NCBI GenBank assembly: GCA_050012355.1
Contig: JBEKHI010000367.1
Location: forward strand, 1 to 8,399
Direction of reading: 5' to 3'
From: JBEKHI01 sp050012355
GTDB lineage: Bacteria; Actinomycetota; Actinomycetes; Streptosporangiales; Streptosporangiaceae
DNA length: 8,399 nt
The notes beneath the pieces were generated by a model. That model was not told the origin of the DNA and did no database searches. It saw only the letters and a program-made list of their open reading frames with translations. The first letter of the stretch is position 1. Every line of letters starts with the position of its first letter. A program made the position numbers and the translations under genes. Below, one piece after another: positions 5,302 to 8,399 of the stretch.

Positions 5302-6174
5302 TCATTCGGTAGCAGAGTCGTCACCCTTCGCAGGCCGACGACGCCGCGGCGGCGCTGTCACACCAGGCGCCAGCCGTCGCGCTGTCACCAGGAACCCCGT
5401 GTGTCCGATCATCTGATGCTGCGGACGCACTGCCAGTCCTTCCACATGCCATCCACGCCTGAGGGTCTCCCAGGACTCAGGTTCATCAAAACCACCGTGC
5501 GTCCGCAAATCTTCCACGACACGTGACAGCTGCGTCGTAGTCGCCACGTAGGCGGACACCAGGCCTCCGCCGATCAGCGCGTCCCCGGCGATCCCGACGC
5601 AGTCCCACGGCGCGAGCATGTCGAGCACCACCCGGTCAAACGTGCCAGCCTCGCCGTCGGGCACCTCGAGGGAGCCGGTGGTCAGCCGCCACCACTGCGG
5701 TACCGACCCGCCGAAGAACCCGGCGACGTTCGCGGACGCGATCGCCGCGAAGTCCGCCCGTCGCTCATACGACGCCAGCAGCCCCGACGGCCCGGTCGCC
5801 CGCAGCATCCAGCACGCCAGCGCGCCAGAACCGGCCCCGGCCTCGAGCACCCGCGCGCCGGGGAAGATGTCGGCGAACGCCAGGATCTGCGCCGCGTCCT
5901 TCGGGTACACGACGGCCGCGCCGCGCTTCATGGCGAGGGTGTAGTCGGCCAGCAGCGGACGGAGCGCGACGTACGCCGTGCCACCAGACGACGTCACGAC
6001 ACTGCCCTCGGACGAGCCGATCAGGTCGTCGTGCTTCAGCGCGCCCTTGTGGGAGTGGAACACGCCTTCGTCTCGCAAGATGAATTGGTGGTGGCGGCCC
6101 TTGGGGTCGGTCAGCTGCACCCGGTCCCCAGCCACGAACGGTCCTCGGTTCACCCGGATAGGGTACTCAGACAC
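5302..6174 (-). CDS. trmI: tRNA (adenine-58-N1)-methyltransferase TrmI
   Basis: TrmI uses S-adenosylmethionine to make m1A58 in the T loop of tRNAs, stabilising tRNA structure; it works as a homotetramer. The 290-residue product has the N-terminal beta domain (GPFVAGDRVQLTDPKGR, 11-27; HSHKGALKHDDLIG, 40-53), the SAM-binding loop VLEAGAGSGAL (109-119), the catalytic DMLAPW (185-190) and the C-terminal AVRPQHQMIGHTGFLVTARRLAPG (248-271). The basic tail RRRRPAKG is shared with filamentous-actinobacterial homologues, while the mycobacterial protein is shorter. The start is a GTG at 6174, chosen because it gives the familiar MSE beginning. No Shine-Dalgarno sequence is visible, and a GTG at residue 8 is possible. 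It lies 25 bp after the M50 gene, so both are probably co-transcribed, with translation perhaps helped by coupling. The start overlaps a 15-bp-period tandem duplication. trmI is also near the proteasome genes in M. tuberculosis (Rv2118c). Confidence 0.95.
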   Translation of the reverse strand: MSEYPIRVNRGPFVAGDRVQLTDPKGRHHQFILRDEGVFHSHKGALKHDDLIGSSEGSVVTSSGGTAYVALRPLLADYTLAMKRGAAVVYPKDAAQILAFADIFPGARVLEAGAGSGALACWMLRATGPSGLLASYERRADFAAIASANVAGFFGGSVPQWWRLTTGSLEVPDGEAGTFDRVVLDMLAPWDCVGIAGDALIGGGLVSAYVATTTQLSRVVEDLRTHGGFDEPESWETLRRGWHVEGLAVRPQHQMIGHTGFLVTARRLAPGVTAPPRRRRPAKGDDSATE

Positions 6175-6189
6175 TGGTTACTCAGACAC
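6164..6189. repeat. Tandem direct repeat at the trmI start
   Basis: TACTCAGACAC occurs at 6164-6174 and at 6179-6189, a period of 15 bp. On the minus strand the downstream copy is the trmI start GTGTCTGAGTA. The upstream copy reads GTG TCT GAG TAA, a three-codon frame ending in a stop. Small slippage duplication is the simplest explanation. Confidence 0.7.
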
Positions 6190-6199
6190 CGGCACTCTG

Positions 6200-7339
6200 C
6201 TAGCTGGAGAGGGCCTGGTCCAGGTCGCGGGCGGCGAGCACGCCGTACACCTGACCGGACGACTCGACGAGAAGGTACTCGGAGGCGGGCGCGCGGCGGA
6301 TCGCGTCGAGCAGCGCCATGCCGGAGATGTCGGCGGGCAGCACCATCGACGGCTCGATGCTGCGGGCCAGCGTCCCCGCCTCGATCCACGGGCGGCGCTG
6401 CGGCGGCGTGGCCGTCACCGCGGTCTCGTTCAGTATCGCGATCGGCTTGTCTTCGTGGTCCACCACGACCACCGCCCGCGCCCGGCTCTCGTCGGCCCGC
6501 CGGATGGCCTCGGCGAGCGGCAGGTCGGCGGGGACCGAGATCGCCTTGCGGGCCAGCCGTCGCGCGGACAGCGCGGGCAACCGCTCGCGGAATCTAGTGG
6601 CGCGGATCGACTGGGTAGCCCCGAACCACATGAACGCGGCGATCGCCACGATCCACAGCGAGGTGACGATGTCGCCGCCGGTATACCCGCCGTAGAAGTA
6701 CGGGACCACTAGCAGCCCGACCGCGAGCACCCGGCCCGCCCAGGCGGCCACCAGGGAGGCGGTGCCCGGCTTGCCGGTGATCTTCCAGACGACCGCGCGC
6801 AGCATCCGGCCGCCGTCGAGCGGCAGCCCGGGCAGCAAGTTGAACACCCCGACGATCAGGTTCGCCACCGTCAGTGATCGCGCCAGGTTCCACGGGATGG
6901 ACTGCGAGGTGAACGCGTGCATCAGGAACCACCCGGCCACCGCGAGCACCAGGGACAGGGCCGGCCCGGCCGCCGACACGCAGAACTCGCGCAACGGAGT
7001 CTGCGGCTCCTGATCGATCTCGGAGACGCCGCCCAGCGGGTGCAGCATGATGCGCCGGACCGGCAGCCCGTAGCCGCGGGCCACTAGCGAGTGGCTCAGC
7101 TCGTGTACCAGCACGGACGCGTACAGCAACACCACGAACGCGGCCGCCACCACGAACCGCACGGGACCATGCAGGGTATAGGCGAGATCGTTGGCGTAGA
7201 TGACGATGAAGACGCAAGCGATAATGAACCAGTACGGCGAGATGAAAACCGGAATGCCAAACGGCCGGGCCACGACGATCCCGGAACCCGATGGCCGCGC
7301 CGGACGGTCTTCCCGGTCGTCGTCACCGCTGGTTGCCAC
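6200..7339 (-). CDS. Site-2-type intramembrane metalloprotease (M50B) with C-terminal CBS pair
   Basis: This multi-pass zinc protease of the S2P/SpoIVFB type cuts within or next to the membrane. The 379-residue product has a short charged N-terminus, then about six hydrophobic segments (near 30-50, 60-80, 119-142, 153-170, 193-215, 224-241). The zinc motif HELSH is at 79-83 with catalytic Glu80, and the second motif NLLPGLPLDGGR (167-178) gives the third zinc ligand, Asp175. Residues from about 261 to 377 form two CBS repeats facing the cytosol, which usually bind adenine nucleotides and control activity. The Rip3 group of M. tuberculosis has the same plan. The substrate is unknown. The start is a GTG at 7339 with no Shine-Dalgarno sequence but a TAGCAT box 7 nt upstream, typical of leaderless transcription. 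It ends 25 bp before trmI and is the first gene of the leftward block. No PDZ domain is seen. Confidence 0.93.
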   Translation of the reverse strand: MATSGDDDREDRPARPSGSGIVVARPFGIPVFISPYWFIIACVFIVIYANDLAYTLHGPVRFVVAAAFVVLLYASVLVHELSHSLVARGYGLPVRRIMLHPLGGVSEIDQEPQTPLREFCVSAAGPALSLVLAVAGWFLMHAFTSQSIPWNLARSLTVANLIVGVFNLLPGLPLDGGRMLRAVVWKITGKPGTASLVAAWAGRVLAVGLLVVPYFYGGYTGGDIVTSLWIVAIAAFMWFGATQSIRATRFRERLPALSARRLARKAISVPADLPLAEAIRRADESRARAVVVVDHEDKPIAILNETAVTATPPQRRPWIEAGTLARSIEPSMVLPADISGMALLDAIRRAPASEYLLVESSGQVYGVLAARDLDQALSS

Positions 7340-7346
7340 AAACCCG

Positions 7347-7352
7347 ATGCTA
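7347..7352 (-). promoter_or_regulatory. Candidate -10 box for leaderless transcription of the M50 gene
   Basis: The minus strand reads TAGCAT, then 7 nt (CGGGTTT), then the GTG start. This spacing puts the transcription start on the start codon, as in many actinobacterial leaderless genes. No clear -35 is present. It may drive the whole M50-trmI unit and possibly read into arc. Confidence 0.5.
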
Positions 7353-7420
7353 CGTGGTTATGGACCCGGACGTGTCGGGGCGCGCGGCGGGTTGGCGGGC
7401 GGAATGTCAGTGCTGAGCTC

Positions 7421-7426
7421 TAGGGT
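7421..7426 (+). promoter_or_regulatory. Candidate -10 box for leaderless transcription of the RecB-like gene
   Basis: TAGGGT is followed by 7 nt (ATCGGGC) and the ATG at 7434, the same geometry as the divergent M50 promoter. There is no Shine-Dalgarno sequence and no -35 at 17 bp. It supports the ATG at 7434 over the upstream in-frame ATG at 7404. Confidence 0.5.
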
Positions 7427-7433
7427 ATCGGGC

Positions 7434-8342
7434 ATGGACGAACCCGGCGCTCTCCTCGACCCGCTGCCCACGCTCCCTTCCCCCAGCACTGCGCTGTCCC
7501 CGTCCCGCGCGTCCGACTTCATGACCTGCCCGCTGCTGTACCGGTTCCGGGTCATCGACCGGCTCCCCGAGCCACCGACCGAGGCCACGGCCCGCGGGAC
7601 ACTGGTTCACGCCGTTTTGGAAAAATTGTTCGATCATCCGGCGGGAGAGCGGACCCCGGACGCGGCCCGTGAAATGCTTTCCCCGGAATGGGACCGGCTG
7701 GCCGCCGATAACCCCGACCTCGCCGCACTTTTTCCAGATGAATCAGAACGGCGAGTCTGGCTCTCAGAGGCCGCCGCCGCTCTCGACGGATACTTCACGC
7801 TCGAGGATCCACGCCGCCTGGAACCCGCCGAGCGGGAATGCTACGTCGAGACCGTGCTGGATTCCGGGCTCAAGCTGCGTGGCTACATCGACCGGCTGGA
7901 CGTGTCGCCGGACGGCGACATCCGGATCGTGGATTACAAGACGGGCAAGGTACCGCGCGAGGCGTTCGAGGCGAGCGCGCTGTTTCAGATGAAGTTCTAC
8001 GCGCTGGTGATCTGGCGGCTGCGCGGGCGGATTCCCCGGCTGCTGCAGCTCATGTACCTGTCCGGCGGCGAGGTGCTGCGCTACTCCCCCGACGAGGCCG
8101 ACCTGCGCGCCACCCAGCGCAAGCTCGAGGCGCTCTGGGCCGCGATCGAGCGCGCACGCGACGCGGGAGACTGGCGCCCGCGCCCCAGCAAGCTATGCGG
8201 CTGGTGCCGGCACCAGGACCTGTGCCCCGAGTTCGGCGGCACCCCGCCACCGCTGCCAACCACTGGGCCACCGCTCCCCACCGCGGCGGCCCCAGCCCCC
8301 GCCCCAGCCCCAGCCCCGTCTATGTTACATGGACCGGCATAG
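7434..8342 (+). CDS. RecB/AddB-type PD-(D/E)XK nuclease with probable iron-sulfur cluster
   Basis: This stand-alone nuclease domain of the RecB/Cas4/AddB C-terminal class probably cuts DNA ends or flaps; its exact role in actinobacteria is not established. The 302-residue product has LSPSRASDFMTCPLLYRFR (21-39) with Cys32, GTLVHAVLE (55-63) with metal-binding His59, YIDRLD (151-156) with Asp153, VDYKTGK (166-172) with Asp167 and Lys169, and FQMKFYAL (184-191) with the Gln/Tyr motif. CGWCRHQDLC at 255-264 adds Cys255, Cys258 and Cys264, so with Cys32 it has the four ligands of an AddB-type 4Fe-4S staple. No helicase domain is attached. Residues from about 270 on are a low-complexity Pro/Ala tail. 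The start at 7434 fits a leaderless promoter; ATG 7404 would add ten residues. The gene diverges from the M50 gene. A homologue next to trmI is also found in M. tuberculosis (Rv2119). Confidence 0.92.
   Translation: MDEPGALLDPLPTLPSPSTALSPSRASDFMTCPLLYRFRVIDRLPEPPTEATARGTLVHAVLEKLFDHPAGERTPDAAREMLSPEWDRLAADNPDLAALFPDESERRVWLSEAAAALDGYFTLEDPRRLEPAERECYVETVLDSGLKLRGYIDRLDVSPDGDIRIVDYKTGKVPREAFEASALFQMKFYALVIWRLRGRIPRLLQLMYLSGGEVLRYSPDEADLRATQRKLEALWAAIERARDAGDWRPRPSKLCGWCRHQDLCPEFGGTPPPLPTTGPPLPTAAAPAPAPAPAPSMLHGPA
8289..8318 (+). repeat. Hexanucleotide tandem repeat coding for a Pro-Ala tail
   Basis: Five 6-bp units of the form GCCCC(A/C/G) run in a row and encode an Ala-Pro repeat near the C-terminus of the RecB-like protein. 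Unit length is a multiple of three, so copy-number change would alter only tail length. The segment lies after the last iron-sulfur Cys and is unlikely to affect the nuclease fold. Confidence 0.75.
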
Positions 8343-8363
8343 AGCGCGGACGATGACACATCG

Positions 8364-8385
8364 ACCGGTCGGCGGCCGGTTGACA
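8364..8385. other. Small inverted repeat and TTGACA hexamer at the right edge
   Basis: After the RecB-like stop, ACCGG (8364-8368) and CCGGT (8376-8380) form a 5-bp repeat without a T tract. It overlaps an exact -35-like TTGACA (8380-8385) on the plus strand. A -10 at normal spacing would fall past the last base, so a rightward promoter can be neither confirmed nor denied. The remaining 57 bases hold no reading frame. Confidence 0.25.
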
Positions 8386-8399
8386 AACTCGCGATATTA

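Noticed and set aside
7200..7433. Longer N-terminus for the RecB-like protein starting at 7200 or 7404
   Set aside because: The 7200 start lies inside the M50 gene on the other strand and adds non-conserved sequence. ATG 7404 lacks a good ribosome binding site and would place the TAGGGT box inside the coding region.
8289..8318. CRISPR-like or mobile-element repeat
   Set aside because: It is a short in-frame hexamer repeat coding for Ala-Pro, without spacers, terminal repeats or a transposase.

Overview
The window comes from a high-G+C actinobacterium. Codons end mostly in G or C, GTG starts are common, several genes look leaderless, and the main block is the Pup-proteasome locus. The proteins resemble those of filamentous actinobacteria (Streptomyces, Streptosporangiales or Frankia-like groups) more than mycobacteria. 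This rests on remembered family sequences, so genus is not assigned.

Layout: six genes run leftward on the minus strand. They are an M50 site-2-type membrane protease with CBS domains (7339-6200), the tRNA m1A58 methyltransferase trmI (6174-5302), the proteasomal AAA ATPase arc/mpa (5187-3424), the depupylase/deamidase dop (3330-1813), the modifier pup (1658-1449) and the 20S beta subunit prcB (1324-467). Left of prcB, also on the minus strand, is the secreted N-terminal part of a GH27-type glycoside hydrolase that runs off the left edge. On the right, a RecB/AddB-type iron-sulfur nuclease gene (7434-8342, plus strand) diverges from the M50 gene across a 94-bp region.

How the genes work together: Dop deamidates the C-terminal Gln of Pup. 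The ligase PafA, not in this window, attaches Pup to substrate lysines. ARC binds the Pup coiled coil and threads the substrate into the 20S core, whose catalytic subunit is PrcB. TrmI, the M50 protease and the RecB-like nuclease are recurrent chromosomal neighbours of this locus in actinobacteria.

The system itself is known. The unusual points are local. prcA, normally directly after prcB, is missing and a glycosidase gene sits in its place. PrcB has Ala rather than Gly before the catalytic Thr, and Phe at S1-pocket position 45. The arc-dop gap holds three overlapping complementary arms, one pair being a terminator-like hairpin with a T5 tract. A perfect 10-bp GC-rich hairpin separates pup from prcB. 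The gaps longer than 90 bp contain only candidate promoters and inverted repeats, and no RNA gene, CRISPR array or insertion sequence was seen.
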